Shown here: positions 1 through 7,070 of the stretch, piece by piece | Numbering within the stretch: position 1 is the first letter of the stretch | How the letters are laid out: each line of letters opens with the position of its first letter | The notes under the pieces: model-generated | What the model was told of the DNA's origin: nothing | Databases searched by the model: none | What the model saw: the letters and a program-made list of their open reading frames with translations, nothing else | Made by a program: the position numbers and the translations under genes | Source of the DNA: Streptomyces chattanoogensis | GTDB taxonomy: Bacteria > Actinomycetota > Actinomycetes > Streptomycetales > Streptomycetaceae | Reading direction: 5' to 3' | Assembly: GCF_001294335.1 (NCBI RefSeq) | Contig: NZ_LGKG01000202.1 | Coordinates: forward strand, 1-7,434 | DNA length: 7,434 nucleotides

Positions 1-50
1 CCGATGGTACTGCAGGGGGGACCCTGTGGGAGAGTAGGACGCCGCCGAAC
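1..50 (+). rRNA. rrf: 5S ribosomal RNA, 3' part (5' end outside the window)
   Basis: The first 50 bases match the 3' portion of actinobacterial 5S rRNA, including the conserved GATGGTACTGC segment, the GGGGGGACCCTGTGGGAGAGTAGG helix region, and the final CCGCCGAAC that would pair with the GTTCGGTGG start of Streptomyces 5S genes. About 70 nt of the roughly 120-nt gene lie left of the window. 5S is normally the last gene of a 16S-23S-5S operon, and the strong terminator directly after it fits that. It is transcribed rightwards, toward the convergent protein operon. Confidence 0.95.
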
Positions 51-61
51 AATTTTTGGGG

Positions 62-92
62 AAAGCCCCGCACCGTATGGTGCGGGGCTTTT
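62..92 (+). terminator. Rho-independent terminator of the rRNA operon, possibly bidirectional
   Basis: A perfect 13-bp stem (AAAGCCCCGCACC at 62-74, GGTGCGGGGCTTT at 79-91) closes on a GTAT tetraloop and runs into a short T tract (89-92). It lies 11 nt after the 5S end, as expected for an rRNA operon. Read on the minus strand the same hairpin is followed by CTTTCCCC and then A/T-rich sequence. It is therefore the only obvious structure able to stop the convergent minus-strand operon, though the U tract on that side is poor. Bases 93-164 between it and the stop codon of the last protein gene contain no other gene. Confidence 0.9.
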
Positions 93-164
93 CTGCGTTT
101 GGGGGTCAGTCGCTCCGCGCTGCTGGGGTGGGCGTGGGGTGGACGGGGCCCGTAGCGGGGTTTG

Positions 165-1841
165 TCAGGCAGGCAGCGGCTGGTGGGGCCAGCGGGCGCG
201 GGCCTGTTCCTGGGAGCGCATGGTGGCGAGGGTCAGCAGACCGCGGGTGTGGCCGGTGTCGAGGAGGCCGGGAAGGGTCGGCAGGGGGGCGAGGGCCGCG
301 ATGTCGTCCAGGACCAGGGTGAGTGGTGGGTCGAGCCGACCGTCAGATGACCGTTCGGCCATGCGGCGGCCGTGCTCGACCACGTGCGAGAGGAGTGCGG
401 TGAGCAGTGGCATCGCACCCGGGTTGGTACGCGGGTCCTCGATGGGTTCGCCTACCACGTAGAGCGTTCCCCCCTCATGGACGAATGATTCGAGAATGAG
501 GGAATCCGCTCGGGGAGGATTGCAGGCGTCGCGGATGTGGATGGAGGAGAGGGCGGCCAGCGTGCGGCCGAGCAACTCCTTCGCCATTTCGCGGCGTTCG
601 GCGTGCGCGGTGAGGACGGACTCCAGTTCGCCGGCCTGGCCGGCGGAGGCCTTGGGGCTGGTGCGCAGGATGCGTACGGGCTCCTGTGCGGCGCCTGAGG
701 CGTGGGCCCAGCGGTGGAGTTGGCGGAACGGACGTCCGTCGATGGCGGCGGCGTGCAGCCAGCAGCGCAGCAGGGTCTGGGCGGCGTCGGCGACGGCCGA
801 GTCCAGGGTGCTCGCGGGGCGTACGGGGGCCAGCAGGGCGGCGGCGCGGGTGGTGGCGGTGGCGATGTCCTCGCAGCCGGCGGTGGGGGACCAGCGGAGC
901 CGGGCCGGGGTGTCGAGGCGGTGGGTGGGGTCGTAGGTGAGCAGGGGGCCGAGTTTGGCGCGGGCGTCCTTGGTGTCGGCCCAAAGCGCTGGGTCGGTGG
1001 TGGCGATGACCAGAGGGCCCTCGGCGGCCGTTACGGCGGCGGCTGCGGTCGCGCGGGCGGCGGCGCGGTCGGGGGTGAAGTGAAGGCGGGGGAGGCGGGG
1101 TTGGGGCAGCGGCGTGGCGGTGGGCGTGGTCGCTTCGGGCGGCGCTGCGGGCCCGACCAACTCGTTCACTCGTTCGAATGATTCGGGCGGATTGTGGGCG
1201 ATGGGGGAATTGCGTGGGGGCGTGGGCCGTTGGTCGGGATGAAGGTCATGGGCGGGGGAGGGAGTGCCGGCCGTGACGGGGGGTTTCTGGAGAGAAGTCG
1301 GGGGTGGCGCGGGTGCGGGCTCAGGTGCCGTGTCGTGGGTGTGGGGGGCCGTTGTCGCGGTCTCGGGGGCGGCCGCCGCCGTGTCGCGGGCCGGTGCGCG
1401 GGTGGCCGTGGCGGCTGCTTGGCGGCGTGCGGTGCGTACCGCTCGATAGCGGGTGACCGTTCCCAGGGTGAAGATCGTCAGGACCAGCAGCACCATCAGT
1501 TCGCCGATGAAGAGGCCCCAGAACAGGCCGTAACCGGAGAGCTGGTCCTTGGGAGTGTCGGGCCAGGCTGCGGCCAGGTCGTGTGGGGCGGCTGCGAGGT
1601 GGCGCAGGGCGACGGGGGTGCCGGTGTAGGTGACGCCGTGCGGCCAGGAGCCGTGGGCCAGGAGGCCGGCCAGGCCGGCCGCCGTCCAGACCAGCAGGGT
1701 CAGGCCGAGCAGGAAGACCAGTAGCCCTATGAGCAGGGCGTCGGGGACGCCGCGCTCGCGGCCGCGCGGGGGCCTGGCGTCATAGTCGTCCCGGCTGCCG
1801 TACCTGCCGTGGTCTCGCTCCCGCTCGTATCCGCGTGTCAC
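165..1841 (-). CDS. VirD4/TraG-like coupling protein homologue, lacking Walker A and short at the C-terminus
   Basis: This 558-aa protein is the last gene of the operon. Two hydrophobic segments lie near residues 34-63 and 104-127, as in VirD4-type coupling proteins. A long Ala/Pro/Thr-rich linker (about 140-255) leads to a soluble domain. That domain shows the TraG/VirD4 pattern GPLVIATTDPALW (275-287), the LRWSPTAGCED block (315-325) and a Walker B-like LTLVLDDIAAL (507-517). Known coupling proteins carry a P-loop just before the GPxV block; here that stretch is Ala-rich with no GxxxxGK[ST]. The usual acidic pair DE is DD (512-513). The protein ends at residue 558, just after the MRSQEQARARW segment (541-551), where relatives usually continue. 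The start is a GTG overlapping the upstream TGA as GTGA; upstream Shine-Dalgarno pairing is weak, so translational coupling is likely. It probably acts in the membrane as a substrate receptor or structural partner rather than an active motor (inference). Family call from motifs only. Confidence 0.75.
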   Translation of the reverse strand: MTRGYERERDHGRYGSRDDYDARPPRGRERGVPDALLIGLLVFLLGLTLLVWTAAGLAGLLAHGSWPHGVTYTGTPVALRHLAAAPHDLAAAWPDTPKDQLSGYGLFWGLFIGELMVLLVLTIFTLGTVTRYRAVRTARRQAAATATRAPARDTAAAAPETATTAPHTHDTAPEPAPAPPPTSLQKPPVTAGTPSPAHDLHPDQRPTPPRNSPIAHNPPESFERVNELVGPAAPPEATTPTATPLPQPRLPRLHFTPDRAAARATAAAAVTAAEGPLVIATTDPALWADTKDARAKLGPLLTYDPTHRLDTPARLRWSPTAGCEDIATATTRAAALLAPVRPASTLDSAVADAAQTLLRCWLHAAAIDGRPFRQLHRWAHASGAAQEPVRILRTSPKASAGQAGELESVLTAHAERREMAKELLGRTLAALSSIHIRDACNPPRADSLILESFVHEGGTLYVVGEPIEDPRTNPGAMPLLTALLSHVVEHGRRMAERSSDGRLDPPLTLVLDDIAALAPLPTLPGLLDTGHTRGLLTLATMRSQEQARARWPHQPLPA

Positions 1842-3313
1842 GCCACCGTCTCGCTCGACTCGTCTCGCAACTGCCGTTCCATCGCCATGGCTTCGGCGCG
1901 TGCCTCGGCCTCGGCGTCCGCCGCCGCTTCGAGGGCGCGTGCCTCGTCGGTCGGCATCGAGGAGGCCTCGGTCATGGCCCGGTCGGTGTAGACCAGCGGG
2001 CGTTCGGCCTCGGTGATGAGGTGTTTGACGACCTGGACGTTGCCGTTGACGTCCCAGACCGCGATACCGGGGGTGAGGGTCGGGATGATCTCGACGGCCC
2101 AGCGTGGCAGGCCGAGGACCTGGCCGGTGGCGCGTGCCTCGTCGGCCTTCTGGGCGTAGATGGTGCGGGTCGAGGCCATTTTGAGGATCGCCGCGGCCTC
2201 CTTGGCGGCCGCACCGTCGACCACGTCGCTGAGGTGGTGGACGACGGCCACGAAGGAGAGGCCGAGCCGGCGGCCGAACTTCAGCAGACGTTGGAAGAGC
2301 TGGGCGACGAAGGGGGAGTTGATGATGTGCCAGGCCTCCTCGACCAGGAAGATGCGTTTCTTCCGGTCGGGACGGATCCAGGTGTGCTCCAGCCATACGC
2401 CGACGATCGCCATGAGGATCGGCATGGCGATGGAGTTGCGGTCGATATGCGAGAGGTCGAAGACGATCAGGGGCGCGTCGAGGTCGATGCCCGCCGTCGT
2501 CGGGCCGTCGAACATACCGCGCAGGTCACCGTCGACCAGGCGGTCCAGGACGAGCGCCACGTCCAGGCCCCAGGCCCGTACATCGTCTATGTCGACGTTC
2601 ATGGCCTCGGCGGATTCCGCCTGCGGATGGCGCAGCTGCTCGACGATGTCGGTGAGGACGGGCTGGCGCTTGGAGGGCGTCTTGCTGCCGTTGCTGCCCC
2701 CGGCGTTGTCCATGGAGCCGAAGTCGTTGAGTACTGCCGCGTGCGCCACCTTGAGGGCGAAGCCGGAGCGTTCGTCCAGACCGCGCCCCATCGCGACCTC
2801 GATGATCGTACGGAGCAGGGCCAGCTGGCCGGTGGTGGTGATGGAGGGGTCGAGGGGGTTGAGGCGGATGCCGCCGTTGAGGGCGGCGGTGGGGTCCAGG
2901 CGGATGGGGGTTATTCCCAGCTCCTGGGCGATGAGGTTCCATTCGCCGACGCCGTCCTCGCCCTGGGCGTCCAGGACGACGACCTGCCGGTCGCGGAACC
3001 GGAGCTGGCGCAGGACGTATGTCTTCTCCAGCGCGGACTTGCCGTTGCCGGATTCACCGAGGACGAGCCAGTGGGGCGCCGGGAGCTGCTGTCCGTACAG
3101 CTGGAAGGGGTCGTAGATATAGCCCTTGCCGCTGTAGACCTCGCGGCCGATGATCACACCGGAGTCGCCGAGCCCGGGGGCGGCCGTGGGCAGATAGACG
3201 GCCTGGGCCTGGCCGGTGGAGGTGCGTACGGGCAGCCGTGTCGTCTCCACCTTCCCGAACAGGAAGCTGGTGAATGCGTCGGTGAGGGCACCGAGCGGGT
3301 CGAACATGGCCAT
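1838..3313 (-). CDS. VirB4/TraC-like ATPase of a type IV secretion-like system
   Basis: The protein has 491 aa and is cytoplasmic, with no membrane segment. It carries a clear Walker A GESGNGKS (86-93) followed by VVVLDAQGEDG (111-121), a Walker B IFLVEEAWHI (321-330) with the catalytic Glu pair, and the downstream FVAVVHHLSDV segment (354-364) seen in VirB4/HerA-type hexameric ATPases. The C-terminus is an Ala/Glu-rich helix (about 452-487). Family VirB4 proteins are usually near 800 aa with an N-terminal CagE/TrbE-type domain; this one is essentially the motor domain, and the missing half may reside in the preceding gene. The first ATG of ATGGCCATG is chosen because a GGGAGG sequence sits 10 nt upstream. 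It lies 31 nt after the preceding gene and overlaps the next by 4 nt (GTGA). It should power assembly or transport by ATP hydrolysis. The ATPase call is firm; the exact T4SS role is inferred from the neighbours. Confidence 0.88.
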   Translation of the reverse strand: MAMFDPLGALTDAFTSFLFGKVETTRLPVRTSTGQAQAVYLPTAAPGLGDSGVIIGREVYSGKGYIYDPFQLYGQQLPAPHWLVLGESGNGKSALEKTYVLRQLRFRDRQVVVLDAQGEDGVGEWNLIAQELGITPIRLDPTAALNGGIRLNPLDPSITTTGQLALLRTIIEVAMGRGLDERSGFALKVAHAAVLNDFGSMDNAGGSNGSKTPSKRQPVLTDIVEQLRHPQAESAEAMNVDIDDVRAWGLDVALVLDRLVDGDLRGMFDGPTTAGIDLDAPLIVFDLSHIDRNSIAMPILMAIVGVWLEHTWIRPDRKKRIFLVEEAWHIINSPFVAQLFQRLLKFGRRLGLSFVAVVHHLSDVVDGAAAKEAAAILKMASTRTIYAQKADEARATGQVLGLPRWAVEIIPTLTPGIAVWDVNGNVQVVKHLITEAERPLVYTDRAMTEASSMPTDEARALEAAADAEAEARAEAMAMERQLRDESSETVA

Positions 3314-3323
3314 GACGTACGCG

Positions 3324-3329
3324 CCTCCC
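3324..3329 (-). promoter_or_regulatory. Ribosome binding site of the VirB4-like ATPase gene
   Basis: GGGAGG on the minus strand lies 10 nt before the first ATG at 3313 and 16 nt before the in-frame ATG at 3307, favouring the first. The 31-nt gap that holds it also carries short CGCTAA/CGCT repeats upstream of the site (3331-3353 region), with no evident hairpin of note. Confidence 0.65.
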
Positions 3330-3344
3330 AGCGGCTTAGCGGCG

Positions 3345-4907
3345 TTAGCGGCGGATCCCGGTCGCGAACGGCAGCGTGTTGACGAACGCCCGGTGGTGCT
3401 CGCGGTCGCACCACTCCAGCTTGAGATAGGACTTGCCGGCGGACGCGCGGATGGTGCGCTTGTCGCGGGCGAGTGCCTCGGGGGAGCGGGAGGAGACCGT
3501 GATGTAGCCGACGAGGTTGACGCCGGCGGCGCCGGAGGCCAGGTCCTCGCCGCGCTGGTCGACGCGGCCGTGGTGGGCGACGTCGCGCGGGTCGACGACG
3601 CGGTTCATCTTGGCGGCGCGGCTGGCCTCGGCGTCGTCGTTGGTCTTCTCCGTCAGCATCCGCTCGATGGCGATCTCGGTGGGCTCCAGGTCCATGCAGA
3701 CGGCGACCGTGCGGATCACGTCCGGGGTGTGGACGAGGAGGGGCGCGAGGAAGTTGACGCCCACCGGGGTCAGCGGCCACTCCTTGACCCAGGCGGTGGA
3801 GTGGCACCAGGGCGCGCGGGTCGTCGACTCGCGGGTCTTGGCCTGGAGGTAGGTCGGCTCGGTGGCGTCGAGTTCGGCCGGCCAGGCGTTGCGCTTGCTC
3901 ATCGCCTGGATGTGGTCGATGGGGTGGTCCGGGTCGTACATGGAGTGCACGAGGGAGGCGAGGCGGCCCTGGCCGAGGGGCTGGCGTACGCGGATGTCGG
4001 CCTCCGCCAGGCGGGCGCAGATGTCGGTGAGCTCGCGGGCCATGACGACGGCGAGGCCGGCGTCGCGGTCCACCTTCCGGCCGAGCAGGCCGCCGTGCTG
4101 GGTGCGGGCGGCGCGTGCCATGGTGTGCGCCTCGGCGGCCAGTTCGCGGGTGTAGTGCATACAGGCGACGAGATAGGCGCGGTGCTGCTCGGAGGAGGTG
4201 GAGACCATCGACTGGAGCTGGTCGTAGGACTCCTGCAGCCAGTGGGGGGAGTTCTTGTCGCCGCGCTGGGCGACGTCCTTGGCGTGCGCGTCGGGGTCGG
4301 CCGGGAGGGTGCGGGCCAGCATCTGCAGACGGGTGACGAAGCCGTCCCCGTTGGCGACGTGCTTGAGGAGCGTCCCGAAGCGGTCGACCAGGGCTTCCTG
4401 GTCCTCGCTGTCGCGGAGGCCGACGCCGGGTCCCTCGATCTCGATGGCGGCGGTCACCGTCCGGCGGTCGGCGTGCAGCAGTACGGCGATCTCGTCCGGG
4501 CCGAAGGGCGCGGACAGCCAGTTGATCCGGCCGATGCCGGGCGGCGGGCCGATCTCGATCTCCCGCCCGTCGAGCCGGGTGCCCGCCTCGGCGGCGGCGG
4601 AGCGGTAGGTGGCGCCACTGCGGACCGTGCGGCGGAAGCTGCGGTTGATCTCGAACCACTTGTAGAACGTACGGCCCTTGTACGGGACGTAGACGGCGGC
4701 GAGGCCGAGCATCGGGAAGCCGGTGAGGGTGACGATGCGGAGGGAGAGCACGGGCACCAGGAGGCCGCACATCATGCCGAGGAACGCGCCCGCGATGATC
4801 AGCGCGATCTCGCCGGTCTCGCGGTTCTTGCCGACGATCGCGTGGGGGCGGGCGCGGCCGATCAGATACGTGCGCCGGGGTGCGATCGGGTGGGACTGCG
4901 CGCTCAA
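3345..4907 (-). CDS. SCO6880-family membrane protein (VirB3-like N-terminus plus VirB4 N-domain-like body)
   Basis: The 520-aa protein resembles the actinobacterial group annotated as SCO6880 family, always found with VirB4-like ATPases as far as I know. Residues 1-32 are a short basic cytoplasmic lead containing YLIGRARPHAIVG. Two hydrophobic segments follow (about 33-56 and 58-76), an arrangement like PrgI/VirB3. A basic stretch YKWFEINRSFRRTVR (82-96) and a large soluble alpha/beta domain make up the rest. No Walker motif is present. By position and size the soluble part could correspond to the N-terminal domain of VirB4, which is missing from the next gene (inference). The start is TTG at 4907: an in-frame TGA at 4914-4916 blocks any earlier start, and a near-perfect GGAGGTGAT precedes it by 9 nt. 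The TTG overlaps the upstream stop codon (TTGA), so the two are coupled. The product is probably an inner-membrane anchor for the ATPase. Confidence 0.82.
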   Translation of the reverse strand: MSAQSHPIAPRRTYLIGRARPHAIVGKNRETGEIALIIAGAFLGMMCGLLVPVLSLRIVTLTGFPMLGLAAVYVPYKGRTFYKWFEINRSFRRTVRSGATYRSAAAEAGTRLDGREIEIGPPPGIGRINWLSAPFGPDEIAVLLHADRRTVTAAIEIEGPGVGLRDSEDQEALVDRFGTLLKHVANGDGFVTRLQMLARTLPADPDAHAKDVAQRGDKNSPHWLQESYDQLQSMVSTSSEQHRAYLVACMHYTRELAAEAHTMARAARTQHGGLLGRKVDRDAGLAVVMARELTDICARLAEADIRVRQPLGQGRLASLVHSMYDPDHPIDHIQAMSKRNAWPAELDATEPTYLQAKTRESTTRAPWCHSTAWVKEWPLTPVGVNFLAPLLVHTPDVIRTVAVCMDLEPTEIAIERMLTEKTNDDAEASRAAKMNRVVDPRDVAHHGRVDQRGEDLASGAAGVNLVGYITVSSRSPEALARDKRTIRASAGKSYLKLEWCDREHHRAFVNTLPFATGIRR

Positions 4908-6229
4908 CGCCCATCACCTCCTGCTGTCTTGCCAGTGCGGGCGCTGGTGCTCGGACCGGGGTTGGGGTTCGTACGGGGAGCGGGGGCCGCGGCCCGGTCG
5001 CCGCCGGAGCGGGAGCTGTGCGCGGCGACGCCGCCGGCGACGGCGTCGGCCGGCCGGGACTGGCTGCCCTGGTTGCTCTGGCCGCCCTGATTGCCGCCGT
5101 CGCCGGAGCGGCGGGCGCTGTGTGTGTTGATGCCCTGGCGGACGAGGGCGGCGGGGGAGCTGATGACGGCGGCCGCCTTGTTCTCGGCGCCCTGCATGAT
5201 CCGGTTGTTGCGGGAGTTCGCGATCTCGTCGCCGAAGCCGGGGACGAAGCGGTAGATCATGGCGCTGGCGAAGATGGCGAGCAGGATGATCGCGAGGCCG
5301 GACACGACGGCGGAGAAGGCGTTGGGGCCCTTGTCGGAGGAGAGTGCGCCGGCGATGCCCAGCACTATCACGATGACCGGTTTCACCATGATCACCGCGA
5401 TCATGATGCCTGCCCAGCGGCGGACGTGCGCCCACATGTTCTTGTCGACCAGGCCGGCGTAGACGACGGTGCCGAGGAGCGCGCCGACGTACAGCAGGGC
5501 GGCGCGGACCACCAGCTCGAGCCAGAGGACGCCGGCGGCGAGCACGGACACCAGCGAGACGACGATCAGCATGATGGGGCCGCCGCCGATGTCCGTCCCC
5601 TTGGTGAGCGCCTCCGAGAAGGCGCCGAAGAAGGTGTCGGTCTGGGCGCCGGTGCCCTTCGCGATGATCTCGGTGACGCCGTCGGTGGCCGAGACGACCG
5701 TGTAGAGGATGAGCGGGGTGAAGGCGGAGGCGAGGACGGTCAGCCAGAGGAAGCCGATCGCTTCGCTGATCGCCTCGGTGAGCCGTACGCCGCGGACGGC
5801 GCGCTTGGCGACGGCGAGCAGCCACAGGACCAGGGTCAGGACGGTGGAGGCGGCGAAGACGACGGCGTACTGGCGCAGGAAGGCGGCGTTGGTGAAGTCG
5901 ACCTGGGAGGTGGCTTTTACGGCGTCGGAGAGCTTGGTGACGATCCAGGCGGCGGCTTTGGCACAGCCCTTGGCGAGGGAGGTGAGGGGGTCTAGGGGGT
6001 TGTTGTCGAGGGGGTTGGTGGAGGGGAGTTTGGGGGTGCCGGAGGGGGCTTTGTCGCCGGATTGGCAGTAGTCCTTGGCGGGGCCGACGATCAGGTCGCA
6101 CTTGTCCTTGGGCGACGGGCTGGGGCTTGGTGCGGCCAAGGCGCGTGTGGCCAGTATGAACACCGTGGTCTGCACGCTCACGAGCAAGGAGGTGACGGTG
6201 AGCGGGCGCCTCCGCTGGTTACCGTGCAT
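4904..6229 (-). CDS. Polytopic VirB6/TrbL-like channel protein with signal peptide
   Basis: The 441-aa protein opens with a basic stretch (NQRRRPL, 4-10), a hydrophobic core (11-28) and a likely signal peptidase site near TRALA-A (29-33). A short extracytoplasmic region follows, with cysteines at 44, 55 and 89. About six membrane segments lie near 119-140, 156-181, 217-235, 237-259, 271-294 and 304-325. Loops carry KRAVRGVR (142-149) and the WAHVRRWAG segment (266-274). The C-terminal 100 or so residues are hydrophilic and low-complexity (Gly, Ser, Gln, Pro, Ala), probably cytoplasmic. This topology and operon place match VirB6/TrbL-type inner-membrane channel components; sequence identity to them is not evident by eye. 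The ATG at 6229 is preferred over the in-frame ATG at 6244 because GGAGGG lies 7 nt before it and because it reduces the overlap with the upstream gene from 26 to 11 nt. The end overlaps the next gene by 4 nt. Confidence 0.8.
   Translation of the reverse strand: MHGNQRRRPLTVTSLLVSVQTTVFILATRALAAPSPSPSPKDKCDLIVGPAKDYCQSGDKAPSGTPKLPSTNPLDNNPLDPLTSLAKGCAKAAAWIVTKLSDAVKATSQVDFTNAAFLRQYAVVFAASTVLTLVLWLLAVAKRAVRGVRLTEAISEAIGFLWLTVLASAFTPLILYTVVSATDGVTEIIAKGTGAQTDTFFGAFSEALTKGTDIGGGPIMLIVVSLVSVLAAGVLWLELVVRAALLYVGALLGTVVYAGLVDKNMWAHVRRWAGIMIAVIMVKPVIVIVLGIAGALSSDKGPNAFSAVVSGLAIILLAIFASAMIYRFVPGFGDEIANSRNNRIMQGAENKAAAVISSPAALVRQGINTHSARRSGDGGNQGGQSNQGSQSRPADAVAGGVAAHSSRSGGDRAAAPAPRTNPNPGPSTSARTGKTAGGDGR
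4913..4921 (-). promoter_or_regulatory. Very strong Shine-Dalgarno site for the TTG-started SCO6880-family gene
   Basis: GGAGGTGAT on the minus strand is complementary to the 16S rRNA 3' tail over nine bases. Its GGAGG core ends 9 nt before the TTG at 4907. It sits in the last codons of the VirB6-like gene (encoding its final Gly-Gly-Asp). The strength of the site may compensate for the weak start codon. Confidence 0.8.
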
Positions 6230-7061
6230 AGGTGAACCCTCCATACTGCTGAACGGCTTCGGCGATCTGGTCTGCGCCGGACGTTTTGTTGTCGCCGTTC
6301 ACCGGGGCGGGGCCGTCCGTCTGGGAGAATCCGTCGACCTTCCAGTCGCCGTCTGCCCACTTGAGCTGGAGGTGCATGGTGAACCAGTCGCTTGTCACCG
6401 GAGTGGTCGACTTTGCCCCGGCCGCGCCGAAAAGTCCGGTGCACCACACCTCAAGGCTCGCGGTGTTGCCGGAGAGTTTCACCAGCTTGGTGCCCACGGG
6501 GACGGTGCGGGAGATGTAGGTCATGCCGTGAGTCGCGTTGCCGTTCGCGTCGAGGCCGAGCTTCTTGAGGAAACCGGCCGAGTACGCGCCGTCAAGCTTC
6601 GTCTGCATCTCCTCGACCTTGTCGGGTGCGAAGGCTTTCTGAACGATGGAGTGGCGCTCGGTGGGCTTGAGGATATTGGCGGACACCAACGCCACCGCGT
6701 AGTTAGCCGCCGCCGACTGCGCCCCCTGCTCCGTCTTTGCGAAGCCCGTCGCGATGTCGCCGTTCTTGCCGGTGACCGGCTTGGTGCCGGTGGGGGCGGT
6801 TGGCTGGGGGGTGCTGGATTTGGGGGAGGAGTCGGATGCCGCGTCGGTGTTGCCGGTGTCGCTGCGGTTGGCGAAGGCGATGGCGGCGATCAGCAGGACG
6901 ACCACGCCGACGGCCGTGACGAGGTTGCGGCTGGAGACGCCGGCTCGGGAGCGTCGTCCCGAGCCGTAGGTGTCGCCTCCGCTGTCGGGAAGCCGTGTAC
7001 GGGTCTGGCCCGTCTCGGGACCGCGGTCGCCGCCGTAGCCGCCGTCGTCGCTGAGACTCAT
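6219..7061 (-). CDS. Bitopic membrane protein, VirB8/TcpC-like conjugal transfer protein
   Basis: This 280-aa protein is the first gene of the operon. A hydrophilic Gly/Asp/Arg-rich cytoplasmic tail (1-45) precedes one membrane segment (about 47-64, NLVTAVGVVVLLIAAIAFA). A Ser/Thr/Pro-rich linker (about 66-100) and an extracytoplasmic domain (about 101-280) follow. The domain begins with GAQSAAANYAVAL (113-125) and contains a strand pattern ending in LKWADGDWKVDGF (233-245), which resembles the NTF2-like fold of VirB8/TcpC proteins, where the W-x-VD strand is common. VirB8-like proteins nucleate assembly of the transfer channel in the membrane. The start ATG has an AGAGGGGG sequence 10 nt upstream. 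The stop TAA overlaps the next gene by 11 nt. The role is inferred from topology, the domain pattern and neighbours; a generic NTF2-like lipoprotein-type membrane protein is the alternative. Confidence 0.75.
   Translation of the reverse strand: MSLSDDGGYGGDRGPETGQTRTRLPDSGGDTYGSGRRSRAGVSSRNLVTAVGVVVLLIAAIAFANRSDTGNTDAASDSSPKSSTPQPTAPTGTKPVTGKNGDIATGFAKTEQGAQSAAANYAVALVSANILKPTERHSIVQKAFAPDKVEEMQTKLDGAYSAGFLKKLGLDANGNATHGMTYISRTVPVGTKLVKLSGNTASLEVWCTGLFGAAGAKSTTPVTSDWFTMHLQLKWADGDWKVDGFSQTDGPAPVNGDNKTSGADQIAEAVQQYGGFTYAR
6237..6242 (-). promoter_or_regulatory. Ribosome binding site deciding the start of the VirB6-like gene
   Basis: GGAGGG on the minus strand lies 7 nt before the ATG at 6229. 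The alternative in-frame ATG at 6244 overlaps this motif and has no comparable site upstream. The site is inside the 3' end of the preceding gene, so the two are probably translationally coupled. Confidence 0.7.
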
Positions 7062-7070
7062 CGCGCCTGT

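Noticed and set aside
165..2396. Extended 743-codon version of the VirD4-like gene
   Set aside because: The first 185 codons fully overlap the ATPase gene and translate to Arg/Pro/Gly-rich out-of-frame sequence. The real protein begins at the GTG at 1841.
1835..3382. Long plus-strand frame (515 codons) opposite the ATPase gene
   Set aside because: It is rich in Asp, Gly and Val as expected from the antisense of a high-GC gene, and the minus-strand frame has clear Walker motifs.
3154..4917. 587-codon minus-strand frame starting at an ATG just after the strong Shine-Dalgarno site
   Set aside because: It is dominated by Arg, Pro and His, the signature of a shifted frame in high-GC DNA. The frame one base over encodes a membrane protein with normal composition.
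3216..5090. Long plus-strand frame (624 codons) opposite the SCO6880-family gene
   Set aside because: It is low-complexity Gly/Ala/Val/Asp antisense sequence spanning two real minus-strand genes, with no recognisable domain.
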